A stretch of 6,828 bases of DNA from Desulfomonile tiedjei (GCA_020718965.1 DYRE01000051.1:3724-10551); one strand, 5' to 3'. Numbered from the stretch's first letter, positions 1-6,490 are shown. The notes: generated from the sequence alone by a model not told the origin. Numbers and translations: made by a program.

Positions 1-985
1 GAGCCAAAAGTTCAAGGGCCGCTTCAAAATTGCGTTGTTCCGTCCACCTGACAAAGCCGAAGGGATAATCATGGCCCCGTTCCTCATATTCCGGGTCGTA
101 TCTTCCCGGACCATAGGAACATGAAACCTGAAAAGTCAATTCTTTCTCGTAAAATAAAGATCTGTCGAGATTGAGACCGGTTGCTCCTATAAGAACAATT
201 CGACCGCGCTTACGGCATATCTTAGCCGCCTGGCGCATTGGTTCATCACTTTGGGTCGCGGCGGTAATGATGACGCCGTCGACTCCAAGATCACTGGAAA
301 ATTCTGACGAGCGTTTTAACAAGTCTTCACCCGCGCCCGGGTTGATCGTTTGAATACCAAGACTTTCCGCCATAGCAATTTTCCCGGGATCCAGATCAAC
401 GCCTATGACCCCACATCCATTAGCCTGTAGGACCTGTGCGGTAAGCAAACCTATGATGCCCAGTCCGATTACTACGAACTTTTCCCCGAGTGTTGGATTT
501 GCTAGTCGAGTCCCCTGAATTGCGATTGCTATTAGTACAGTGAAAACAGCCTGCTCCTTGGACACCTCATCGGGAATTCTGGCGCACAGGTTCTTGGGAA
601 CCAGCGCCATTTCGGCATGCGGACCGTTGGAAACTACCATGTCTCCCTGTCTGAACTTTTCTGCGCCGGACCCGACTTCCATGACTATTCCCACGTTGTT
701 GTATCCCATGACAATAGGATGATCCAGCTTGTCACGAACAGCGTCAATTGTTTGCAGGAGTCCCTCGTTTCGGACCTTTTCCAGGACCTCAAACACTTTT
801 TCCGGCTGTTTCCGGGCTTTTTGAAACAGGCTGGCCTGCCCCAATTCAACCACGCTACGCTCAGTGCCGGAAGACACCAGACTAACCATGGTCCTGATTA
901 GCAAATGACCGGGCTTTACCCTTGGAGCCGGGACTTCAACAAGTTCCGCTCGTCCGTTTCCCAAATTCTGCAAAATCTGTTTCAT
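1..985 (-). CDS. Bi-domain oxidoreductase (zinc-less ADH-like domain, partial)
   Basis: This is the N-terminal part (328 residues) of a medium-chain dehydrogenase-like protein; the gene runs off the left edge. The frame is open from an ATG at 985 to position 1. A GroES-like domain comes first (about residues 1-140: VKPGHLLIRT, SSGTER, VVSNGPHAE, VPKNLCARIP). A Rossmann domain follows, with GLGIIG at 174-179 and an acidic Asp197 after the second strand, which suggests NAD(H) rather than NADP(H). CRKRGRIVLIG (257-267), CSYGPGRYDPEYE (289-301) and GFVRWTEQRNF (310-320) are hallmarks, as I recall them, of the two-domain family in which this half is fused to a C-terminal Gfo/Idh/MocA oxidoreductase; full proteins are around 700 residues. 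The usual catalytic zinc cysteine region reads SLVSSGTE, so classical zinc catalysis is unlikely. Relatives often lie in exopolysaccharide or LPS clusters. The substrate is unknown, and the second domain lies outside the window and is inferred. Confidence 0.88.
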   Translation of the reverse strand, partial: MKQILQNLGNGRAELVEVPAPRVKPGHLLIRTMVSLVSSGTERSVVELGQASLFQKARKQPEKVFEVLEKVRNEGLLQTIDAVRDKLDHPIVMGYNNVGIVMEVGSGAEKFRQGDMVVSNGPHAEMALVPKNLCARIPDEVSKEQAVFTVLIAIAIQGTRLANPTLGEKFVVIGLGIIGLLTAQVLQANGCGVIGVDLDPGKIAMAESLGIQTINPGAGEDLLKRSSEFSSDLGVDGVIITAATQSDEPMRQAAKICRKRGRIVLIGATGLNLDRSLFYEKELTFQVSCSYGPGRYDPEYEERGHDYPFGFVRWTEQRNFEAALELLA

Positions 986-1048
986 TTATAGTTCCAACCA
1001 GATTGTCTCAATGCTTTATGCCAAAATCTTTTATTGCCAATATCTTGA

Positions 1049-1068
1049 AATTACAATAATATGTAATT
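1049..1068. repeat. Inverted repeat AATTACA-N6-TGTAATT, candidate operator
   Basis: Two perfect 7-bp arms, AATTACA (1049-1055) and TGTAATT (1062-1068), are separated by 6 bp. The symmetry and size fit a binding site for a dimeric regulator, and it overlaps the proposed -10 region of the plus-strand promoter. No regulator can be assigned. Its AT-rich composition raises the probability of chance. Confidence 0.4.
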
Positions 1069-1080
1069 AATATCATTTAG

Positions 1081-1086
1081 AGAGGA
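1081..1086 (+). promoter_or_regulatory. Ribosome binding site supporting a TTG start
   Basis: AGAGGA, preceded by a further AG, sits 7 nt before the TTG at 1094. No ATG follows in that frame near the N-terminus, so this site decides the start of the 82-residue protein. Confidence 0.6.
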
Positions 1087-1093
1087 TCCCGGT

Positions 1094-1342
1094 TTGGAAG
1101 ATCATACTATCATTGCGACTGAAGACAATTTTGGCGCTGTGTCAGTTTGCCCGGGAGGGATAGTCCACGTTAGCCTGCTCCACGTAACATTGAAACTTCT
1201 TCCATCTGATTTTGAAAAATTTTCTGACCTTATAGCAAAGGCGAGAGTTAATTTTTCGAGACCCAGGCGATCCGACGGTAAACCACGTCTCCAGGTAGTT
1301 ACATCTGAACCCGCATCGGATGACGACAGTGAAAAGAGTTGA
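1094..1342 (+). CDS. Small conserved-type protein of unknown function (82 aa)
   Basis: I do not recognise a named family. The product is a soluble 82-residue protein with no signal peptide or membrane segment. The first 50 residues look like a compact beta-rich fold followed by a helix: Cys19-Pro-Gly-Gly-x-Val-His25-Val, then HVTLKLLPSDFEKFSDLI (30-47). This resembles, from memory, short bacterial proteins of the pattern C-x-x-G-x-(I/V)-H-(L/V)-x4-VT(L/V)-x-L-x4-F, which have no established function. Residues 51-82 are basic and then acidic (RPRRSDGK, then PASDDDSEKS) and probably disordered. It starts at TTG with a strong Shine-Dalgarno sequence and a plausible promoter. The antisense strand at 1102-1353 is also open, but its product has no recognisable motif and this strand has the better start, so I call this strand. 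It converges on the HPt gene, 67 bp away. Confidence 0.65.
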   Translation: MEDHTIIATEDNFGAVSVCPGGIVHVSLLHVTLKLLPSDFEKFSDLIAKARVNFSRPRRSDGKPRLQVVTSEPASDDDSEKS

Positions 1343-1409
1343 TCACGCGTCATTGCTTTCTGGAAATGTTGCGTTGAATGACCTCTTCCAAATTGTTTCT
1401 GGAAAATTA

Positions 1410-1763
1410 TTATTGGGGAGTTGAAAATTCATTCTTCATTGCCTTCAGCTCTTCAGTCAGGATGTTCATCTCATTCTCCAGGAGATTGACAACATCCTGG
1501 GCTCTGCTCATTTCCTGGTTCCTTCCCATATTCTCAAGGGAAAGTGCGGTTTGAAACACATCTTGAGCTGCAAAATTACCGACGGAACCTTTAAATGTAT
1601 GCGCAGATCTCTGGAGGTCCTCGGCTGACCCACGTTCTATGGAATCTTTGATTTCCGCAAGCATTTCAGGACCAAGTTGGATAAATAGTTCAATGAGTTC
1701 CACAAGGAGTTCGGGGCTGTGACCAACCCGTTCCATAAGAGTTTCCCTGTCAATTACCGGCAA
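1410..1763 (-). CDS. HPt-domain phosphotransfer protein, stand-alone
   Basis: This 117-residue protein is a single histidine-containing phosphotransfer (HPt) domain. The signature QRSAHTFKGSVGNFAA spans about residues 51-66, and His55 is the predicted phospho-acceptor, followed by the conserved Lys58 and Gly59. The flanks are amphipathic helices (ELLVELIELFIQLGPEMLAEI before, DVFQTALSLENMG and DVVNLLENEMNILTEELKAM after), which fits the usual four-helix bundle. HPt proteins relay phosphoryl groups between receiver domains in multistep phosphorelays in the cytoplasm. No histidine kinase or response regulator lies in the window, so its partners are encoded elsewhere. The start is TTG with an excellent GGAGG 7 nt upstream. 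It lies 44 bp downstream of nnr on the same strand and is probably the last gene of that unit. Confidence 0.9.
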   Translation of the reverse strand: MPVIDRETLMERVGHSPELLVELIELFIQLGPEMLAEIKDSIERGSAEDLQRSAHTFKGSVGNFAAQDVFQTALSLENMGRNQEMSRAQDVVNLLENEMNILTEELKAMKNEFSTPQ

Positions 1764-1770
1764 TTTGTTT

Positions 1771-1775
1771 CCTCC
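1771..1775 (-). promoter_or_regulatory. Ribosome binding site GGAGG for HPt gene (TTG start)
   Basis: On the minus strand GGAGG is followed by 7 nt and then TTG at 1763. This consensus Shine-Dalgarno fixes the non-ATG start; the next ATG in frame (residue 10) would have no comparable site. Confidence 0.75.
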
Positions 1776-1807
1776 AGATTCCCTTGATAGGTCATCGCAT
1801 GTATATA

Positions 1808-3370
1808 TTACGCCTCGGCAAGATTCCTCAACGTTGCAGGGATCTCTGAGATTGTGTCTGTAGCCAAAACCGGACGCTCGCCTTTTTCCTCTATGATACC
1901 GTCAGCAACGAACCCATGTAACCAAACGCCTAACGGTATAGCATAGTTGAGCGGAAGCTTCTGCCCTATCAAACCTGCCAGAATGCCGGTTAGTACGTCT
2001 CCCTGTCCTCCGGAAGACATCCAGGGATTGCCTGTGGTATTGACGAAAGATTCTCCATGCGGGCTGAATGTGATCGTGGCTGCGCCTTTTAACACAAGCC
2101 AACACTGGAATTCATCAGAAAATTTACGCCCCAGCGTAAAACGGTTTTCTTGAACTTCCTCAACTGTAATACCCAAGAGGTTAGCCATTTCTCCGGGGTG
2201 CGGGGTTAGCACAACCTGAGCCCGAGTTTCCCGCAGCAGGTTTAAATTAGTTGCAAGACAGTTCAGACCATCGGCGTCAATGACCAACTCTCCTGAATAA
2301 TGACGAAGCAAAGTTTCAACAATTTTCAGTGAACCCGCCTGGGTTGAAAGTCCAGGCCCTATCGCAACACAACCCTTGTCCTTGCACAATTCCAGGATCT
2401 TGTCCGCCGCAGACTCACCAAAATATCCTGACACGTCTGGAACCGGTTCCGTCATTTCTTCAGTAAGTTTGTTTTCCAAAACGGGATTGAGAGATTCTGG
2501 AACCGCTACTGTCACAAGCCCCGCTCCAATTCTGGAAGCGGCTCGAGCCGCCATGGCGGCCGCTCCTGTTTTACCGCGGGACCCTCCGACAATCAGAATT
2601 TTACCGAAGGCGCCTTTATGCGCCTCAGGGTCAGATCGCAAGGAAAAATAATCCGTTAAATCTGGATCTTCATAAAGATTTACCCGTGGAGCGTTTCTCT
2701 GTATGGCAATCTGTGGGATACTTATGTCAACCACTTCAATCTGGCCGCAAAGGCCACTCCCCGGATACATGGCCATGCCAAGCTTTTGAAATCCATAAGT
2801 GACAGTAAGATCGGCCTCAATGGCGACACCAAGTATTTTACCCGTATCAGAATCAAGTCCGGACGGAACATCTACCGCTACTACAAAAGCCTCGCTTGAA
2901 TTGATTTTTTCTATGGCTTCCCGGTAAGGAGACCGCACGTCCTGCTTAAGCCCAGTTCCAAGAATGGCGTCAATTACTATTGAACTTTGATTCCAGATTT
3001 CTTCAGCTTGATCTAATTCTTCTTGTGTCTCAATTTCCCATATTCTGGCTCCGATTTTTTCGAGGATATCCAGATTGGTTTTGGCGTCTCCGCGTATCCT
3101 TTCCCGCGTACCCAAGAGAAATGTGTCAACCTCAAGGCCTTGATTTACAAGGTAGCGAGCGATCACATAACCATCTCCCCCGTTGTTGCCGGGGCCTGCC
3201 ACAACCGAAATGGTGACATCCGACAGATCATCCTCAAGAAGTTCGTTGAGTATCTCAAAAGTGGATCTTCCCGCATTCTCCATGAGGACTATCCCGGGTA
3301 TTCCGAATTCCTGAATGGTTACGGAATCAAATTCCCGCATTTCTTTCGCTGTAACTAAATATCGATTCAC
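1808..3370 (-). CDS. nnr: Bifunctional NAD(P)H-hydrate epimerase / ADP-dependent dehydratase
   Basis: This 520-residue enzyme repairs hydrated NAD(P)H. The epimerase half interconverts R- and S-NAD(P)HX, and the kinase-like half dehydrates the S form to NAD(P)H, using ADP in bacteria. The N-terminal YjeF_N domain (about 1-215) shows VLMENAGR (28-35), GPGNNGGDG (59-67), DAILGTGLK (134-142) and DVPSGLDSD (167-175). The C-terminal ribokinase-like domain (about 225-515) shows HKGAFGKILIVGGSRGKTGA (251-270), AIGPGLS (336-342), DADGLN (365-370), TPHPGEM (389-395), KGA (428-430) and SSGGQGDVLTG (452-462), where Asp458 is the expected catalytic base. Length and domain order match the usual fused enzyme and both halves look intact. 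The frame is open to an ATG at 3469, but that would overlap the protease gene; GTG at 3370 has GAGGAA 6 nt upstream and gives the expected N-terminus. The gap from the protease gene is 68 bp. Confidence 0.96.
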   Translation of the reverse strand: MNRYLVTAKEMREFDSVTIQEFGIPGIVLMENAGRSTFEILNELLEDDLSDVTISVVAGPGNNGGDGYVIARYLVNQGLEVDTFLLGTRERIRGDAKTNLDILEKIGARIWEIETQEELDQAEEIWNQSSIVIDAILGTGLKQDVRSPYREAIEKINSSEAFVVAVDVPSGLDSDTGKILGVAIEADLTVTYGFQKLGMAMYPGSGLCGQIEVVDISIPQIAIQRNAPRVNLYEDPDLTDYFSLRSDPEAHKGAFGKILIVGGSRGKTGAAAMAARAASRIGAGLVTVAVPESLNPVLENKLTEEMTEPVPDVSGYFGESAADKILELCKDKGCVAIGPGLSTQAGSLKIVETLLRHYSGELVIDADGLNCLATNLNLLRETRAQVVLTPHPGEMANLLGITVEEVQENRFTLGRKFSDEFQCWLVLKGAATITFSPHGESFVNTTGNPWMSSGGQGDVLTGILAGLIGQKLPLNYAIPLGVWLHGFVADGIIEEKGERPVLATDTISEIPATLRNLAEA

Positions 3371-3376
3371 AGAATT

Positions 3377-3382
3377 TTCCTC
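3377..3382 (-). promoter_or_regulatory. Ribosome binding site GAGGAA fixing nnr GTG start
   Basis: On the minus strand GAGGAA lies 6 nt before GTG at 3370. Choosing this start removes a 33-residue upstream extension that has no family resemblance and would run into the end of the protease gene. Confidence 0.7.
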
Positions 3383-3438
3383 AATCTTTGGGTTGGGAGA
3401 AGCGCCTATCGGTAAAAATCCCCATTGAATTCTATAGA

Positions 3439-4533
3439 TCAGGCCTTGTTGGTCCCCATGAATTCGCACGAGAAACCGCTGCAGACCATATTGTAACGGC
3501 CTATTTGTTCCAGAGTGATAAGCCCTTTCAGATTTGCTCCGTTCATTATAGGAATCGCCTTGCTGCCACTGGCCTGCATTTTCTGAAGAATATCCGTCAG
3601 AGGAGTTTCTTCAATGGCCGTAGGGAAATCACGGGTCATTGTTTCAGATATCAGCGCGGAAGGTCCCTTTTTGTGGAGTGTTTCAACAATAGCATCTCTT
3701 GTTACGAGCCCTACAAGTCGACGATCATCCATAACAGGAAAATCTCCCTGAAAACTCCGACAGAAATGTTCCGCAGCGTCCCCCACCGTCTGTTGGGGCG
3801 TTAGGGTCTCAATATCACTTATCATCGCTGCGCTGGCTTGAACTCCACCGAGCGCAACCATCATACCCATCTGGCGTTCTTCAGCTTCCGCTCCCAGATA
3901 AACAAAAAGAGCTATCAGAAGCAAAAAGATGTTTCCTGAAAAAAACCCCCAGAAAAACATGAAAATCGCAAATCCCTGCCCAATTCCAACGGCTATTTTT
4001 GTGGCTTTGAAAGCGTCTAGATATATAGCCAGCGCGCCACGCAGAACGCGTCCACCATCCATGGGGAATGCAGGAATCAGGTTGAATATCCCCAGTATCA
4101 AATTAACAGCGGTCAATTCGGCTAGTATCCCGCCCTTGACCGAGAAATCACTTATTGTGACTCCAGTTCCAAAAAGATCGGCTATAAACCAGAGCAGAAA
4201 AGCGAGCAGAAAACTTGCCGCAGGCCCTGCGATAGCGATAAGAACTTCCTGGAGAGGTTTTTCAGGAGTTTCGGCCATTCTGGCAACTCCACCAATGGGA
4301 AGAAGGGTAATATCTGTCACATTGATTCCAAAATGTCTGGCAACCATAGAGTGGCTGAGTTCATGGAAAACCACTGAGGCAAAGACAAGCAGCACAAATA
4401 TTACTCCGGAAATACCCCCGGTTCCTATGACTGAACCCCCCACAAAATAAATTAATATTAACAAAAGTATAAATGTTATATGAAGGTTAACTGGTATTCC
4501 AAATATAGACCCAATTTTAAAAGACCATTTCAT
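3439..4533 (-). CDS. Site-2 protease family (M50) metalloprotease with two CBS domains
   Basis: This is a 364-residue integral membrane zinc protease of the S2P/M50 family, the type that cuts substrates within the membrane. Hydrophobic segments lie at about 15-36, 40-66, 95-121, 134-157 and 180-215. HELSH gives zinc ligands His57 and His61 with catalytic Glu58 inside segment 2; the third ligand is Asp159 in FNLIPAFPMDGGRV (150-163). LLPIGGVA (77-84) and IAGPAASF (101-108) are also typical. The cytoplasmic tail holds two CBS domains (about 237-288 and 295-348: DFPVMDDRRLVGLVTRDAI, then KAIPIMNGANLKGLITLEQI). In this family they are thought to bind adenine nucleotides and gate the protease. No substrate such as an anti-sigma factor is visible nearby. 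It is probably the first gene of the unit with nnr and HPt. An upstream in-frame TTG at 4539 is rejected because the AGGAGG would be only 2 nt away. Confidence 0.94.
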   Translation of the reverse strand: MKWSFKIGSIFGIPVNLHITFILLLILIYFVGGSVIGTGGISGVIFVLLVFASVVFHELSHSMVARHFGINVTDITLLPIGGVARMAETPEKPLQEVLIAIAGPAASFLLAFLLWFIADLFGTGVTISDFSVKGGILAELTAVNLILGIFNLIPAFPMDGGRVLRGALAIYLDAFKATKIAVGIGQGFAIFMFFWGFFSGNIFLLLIALFVYLGAEAEERQMGMMVALGGVQASAAMISDIETLTPQQTVGDAAEHFCRSFQGDFPVMDDRRLVGLVTRDAIVETLHKKGPSALISETMTRDFPTAIEETPLTDILQKMQASGSKAIPIMNGANLKGLITLEQIGRYNMVCSGFSCEFMGTNKA

Positions 4534-4541
4534 GGTCAACG

Positions 4542-4547
4542 CCTCCT
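4542..4547 (-). promoter_or_regulatory. Ribosome binding site AGGAGG deciding the protease start
   Basis: Minus-strand AGGAGG stands 8 nt before ATG at 4533 but only 2 nt before the in-frame TTG at 4539. The spacing selects the ATG. Confidence 0.75.
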
Positions 4548-4610
4548 GATTGTGTATATTTTCGCTAGCTAAGTATACTCTGTCGAAAAGAGGTTGGACT
4601 GTTTCGATGT

Positions 4611-4639
4611 ATTTTACTAATAATTTTTAAGCTTCGCAA
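4611..4639 (-). promoter_or_regulatory. Candidate sigma-70 promoter for protease-nnr-HPt unit
   Basis: On the minus strand TTGCGA (4639-4634) and TAAAAT (4616-4611) are separated by 17 bp, with 4/6 and 5/6 consensus matches. Transcription would begin near 4604, leaving a leader of about 70 nt before the protease ATG. It lies in the 150-bp divergent spacer shared with mobA, so mobA's own promoter must overlap it or lie close by; on the plus strand I found only weak candidates such as AATAAT at 4619-4624. Confidence 0.42.
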
Positions 4640-4683
4640 GAACTGGAAAGAACGATCAAACAGTATTCAAAGGCTTGGCTGGA

Positions 4684-5304
4684 ATGAAAGATTACTCAAC
4701 AAGAATCACAGCGATATTGTTGGCAGGCGGAAGATCTAGGCGAATGGGAGGACGAAACAAGGCCTTCCTCGAAATAGACGGCAAAAAAATAATCCAGAGG
4801 GAGCTGGAAATACTTGAGGGTTTGTTCAAAGAAATAATTGTCATTACAAATACCTTTGACCAGTATGATTTTCTGGAAAAACCTATGTTTTCAGATATCA
4901 AACCCGGATTTGGGTCCTTGGGTGGACTCTATACGGGTCTTGTCAAATGTTCGCGTGAATATGGTTTCGTAGTGCCGTGTGACATGCCTTTCCTAAACGA
5001 GAGGGTAATAAATTATATTTGTGAGAGAAGCCTGGGACATGATGTAACCGTACCCAGGATAGACGAACACTTTGAGCCGCTGCATGCGGTTTACTCCCGT
5101 AGGTGCGCTCCTCTCATGGAAGTTCTTATGAGTCACGGAGATCTTAAGATAATTGACTTGTTCGGTGATGTAGATGTGTTGGAAATTGACCAAGATGAAC
5201 TAAGACGAATTGATCCCGAACTCAAATTTATTTTGAATGTGAATTCTCCAACGGATTTTACTTCAGCCGTCAACATGTCCAAAAACACTTTTCCCATGGT
5301 TTGA
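4684..5304 (+). CDS. mobA: Molybdenum cofactor guanylyltransferase MobA
   Basis: This 206-residue cytoplasmic enzyme joins GMP from GTP to molybdopterin, producing the guanine dinucleotide cofactor (MGD) used by DMSO reductase-family enzymes such as formate dehydrogenase and nitrate reductase. The nucleotide-binding signature LAGGRSRRMGGRNKA occupies residues 13-27, with Lys26 at the conserved lysine position. GFGSLGGLYTGL (75-86), VPCDMPFLN (97-105, metal-binding Asp100), PLHAVYSRRC (132-141) and the terminal NVNSPTD (185-191) complete the family pattern. Length is normal and the reading frame is intact. I chose ATG 4684, with AAAGG 10 nt upstream; an in-frame TTG at 4675 would add three residues and has poorer ribosome spacing. 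No other cofactor genes or molybdoenzymes are in the window. Related nucleotidyltransferases such as MocA are possible but fit less well. Confidence 0.92.
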   Translation: MKDYSTRITAILLAGGRSRRMGGRNKAFLEIDGKKIIQRELEILEGLFKEIIVITNTFDQYDFLEKPMFSDIKPGFGSLGGLYTGLVKCSREYGFVVPCDMPFLNERVINYICERSLGHDVTVPRIDEHFEPLHAVYSRRCAPLMEVLMSHGDLKIIDLFGDVDVLEIDQDELRRIDPELKFILNVNSPTDFTSAVNMSKNTFPMV

Positions 5305-5360
5305 ACACGTAAGCGCCACGACCCTAGTATTCATAAGGGAGAAAAAGCTTACGGTGTTCA
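5302..5360. terminator. Large imperfect hairpin across convergent mobA/dgt ends
   Basis: The left arm TGAACACGTAAGC (5302-5314) is complementary to the right arm GCTTACGGTGTTCA (5347-5360), pairing 13 bp with one bulged base, around a 32-nt loop. A short nested stem CCCT (5322-5325)/AGGG (5336-5339) lies inside the loop. The left arm includes the mobA stop codon, and the right arm lies in the last codons of dgt. A structure exactly spanning the junction of convergent genes suggests a bidirectional terminator or 3'-end protecting structure. However, no U-tract follows the stem on either strand, so it is not a canonical intrinsic terminator. Confidence 0.4.
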
Positions 5361-6490
5361 TTCAACGCAAACCGGTCGGTCATGCCGGCTGTGTAATCGC
5401 AAACGATCCGTTCCAGACAGTCCTCTCCCTTCTCAATGCGACGCTGAACCCCAGGGGGCAGTTGAAAAGGCCTCTGAACATATTCCGTGAAAAGGTCTGA
5501 TAGCAACCGGTCTGCTTTATACTGCATTCTCATTATCTTGTAATGAGTGTAGAACCTGCTGTACAAAAAAACATCCAACTGGGCCTTCAATTCTTTCATG
5601 TGCTGAGAAAAGGATACAGTCGCCTGAGGGGCTTCCATAATCTGTTTAGGTTCAATAACATCATTCTTTAGCAACAGTTTTTCAGTCTCATCAACAAGAT
5701 CTCTAATAAACATGTCTATCAGGAAGCGGATGCATTGATAAAGAAACGTGTCTTTATCAATTAGTTTGAGTTTCTCTTTGACAAGAGTGGTCACTTCTTT
5801 CCACATGCCAAGATCGGCAAGATCATTTTCGTTGAAAAAACCTGACCTAAGACCATCTTCGATATCGTGGCAACTATATGCCACTTCGTCGGCTATATTA
5901 ACTATTTGAGCTTCCAGGGAAGGTTGGGGGGTAATCATGAATTCTGAAAGCATTTCCTCCGGGGCCTGATCATACCTTGTCGTGTGTCTGATAATTCCGG
6001 CTCTTGTTTCAAAAGTCAAATTAAGCCCCGGAAAATCGGGGTATCTGGTTTCAAGCAAATCAACAACTCTTAACGATTGACGGTTATGTTCGAATCCTCC
6101 GGAATCTTCCATTAGCCTGTGCAATGATTTCTCGCCCGCATGGCCGAATGGTGTATGTCCCAGGTCGTGGGCCAGCGCAATTGCATGAGTCAGATCTTCA
6201 TTCGCTCCAATATACTGAGCAATACTCCTGGCTATTTGCGCGACTTCAAGCGTATGCGTCAATCGCGTTCTATAATGGTCTCCCTCATAGTATGCGAAGA
6301 CTTGTGTTTTGTACTCCAGTCTACGGAATGCCTTGGAATGAATGATTCTGTCCCTGTCTCTCTGAAAAGAGGTCCTGTACCGACATTCCTTTTCGTTCCA
6401 TTTACGGCCAGCGCTATTCTGTGACAGAAAAGCATAGGGGGCTAGGTATTCACGCTCTCTCTTTTCCTGTACATTTCTATCAATTATCAT
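5324..6490 (-). CDS. dgt: dGTP triphosphohydrolase-like HD-domain protein
   Basis: This 388-residue cytoplasmic enzyme hydrolyses dGTP (and in many relatives other dNTPs) to the nucleoside and inorganic triphosphate, adjusting dNTP pools. The family signature is complete: FQRDRDRIIHSKAFRRLEYKTQVF (42-65), RTRLTHTLEVAQIARSIA (74-91, metal ligand His79), ALAHDLGHTPFGHAGE (105-120, metal ligands His108-Asp109 and conserved His112/His117), GFEHNRQSLRV (132-142) and NIADEVAYSCHDIEDGL (198-214, Asp201). The length matches the shorter dGTPase-like group rather than the roughly 500-residue E. coli Dgt. The metal-binding residues are all present, so it should be active. The ATG at 6490 has only a weak GAGAG-type site. 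It is the second gene on its strand after an unknown membrane protein, 129 bp away. No defence genes adjoin it, so a housekeeping role is most likely. Confidence 0.94.
   Translation of the reverse strand: MIIDRNVQEKREREYLAPYAFLSQNSAGRKWNEKECRYRTSFQRDRDRIIHSKAFRRLEYKTQVFAYYEGDHYRTRLTHTLEVAQIARSIAQYIGANEDLTHAIALAHDLGHTPFGHAGEKSLHRLMEDSGGFEHNRQSLRVVDLLETRYPDFPGLNLTFETRAGIIRHTTRYDQAPEEMLSEFMITPQPSLEAQIVNIADEVAYSCHDIEDGLRSGFFNENDLADLGMWKEVTTLVKEKLKLIDKDTFLYQCIRFLIDMFIRDLVDETEKLLLKNDVIEPKQIMEAPQATVSFSQHMKELKAQLDVFLYSRFYTHYKIMRMQYKADRLLSDLFTEYVQRPFQLPPGVQRRIEKGEDCLERIVCDYTAGMTDRFALNEHRKLFLPYEY

Larger units (their letters stand above)
986..1093. promoter_or_regulatory. Divergent intergenic region with candidate plus-strand promoter
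   Basis: This AT-rich spacer separates two divergently transcribed genes, so it should hold promoters for both. Toward the plus-strand gene, TTGCCA (1034-1039) and TAATAT (1057-1062) are 17 bp apart. An overlapping alternative is TTGAAA (1045-1050) with TAATAT (1068-1073), also 17 bp apart. The hexamers match sigma-70 consensus 5/6 and 4/6, which is suggestive only in such AT-rich DNA. I found no convincing promoter for the minus-strand oxidoreductase. Confidence 0.4.

Noticed and set aside
1102..1353. Minus-strand open frame (83 aa) opposite the small protein
   Set aside because: Composition looks like an antisense shadow. The plus strand has a better ribosome site, a promoter candidate and a more protein-like pattern.
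1357..1405. Direct repeat TTTCTGGAAA at 1357-1366 and 1396-1405, with a GTCATT/AATGAC inverted pair (1349-1354, 1377-1382)
   Set aside because: Only two 10-bp copies and 6-bp arms in a convergent gap; no U-tract or strong stem, so neither a terminator nor a regulatory array can be supported.
3371..3469. 33-residue upstream extension of Nnr to ATG 3469
   Set aside because: It would overlap the end of the protease gene by 31 bp and lacks a ribosome site, whereas GTG 3370 has one and gives the family's N-terminus.
3023..3804. Plus-strand open frames of 78-138 aa over the ends of nnr and the protease gene
   Set aside because: They overlap strongly supported minus-strand genes, have no recognisable motifs and are explained by the coding bias of the opposite strand.
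3929..4450. Plus-strand 173-aa open frame
   Set aside because: It is antisense to the protease transmembrane and catalytic regions. Its Ser/Pro/Ile-rich product is a typical shadow of membrane-protein coding sequence.
5324..6490. Dgt as an antiphage nucleotide-depletion defence gene
   Set aside because: Some dNTPases act in defence, but the neighbours are housekeeping genes and there are no mobile or defence genes in the window.
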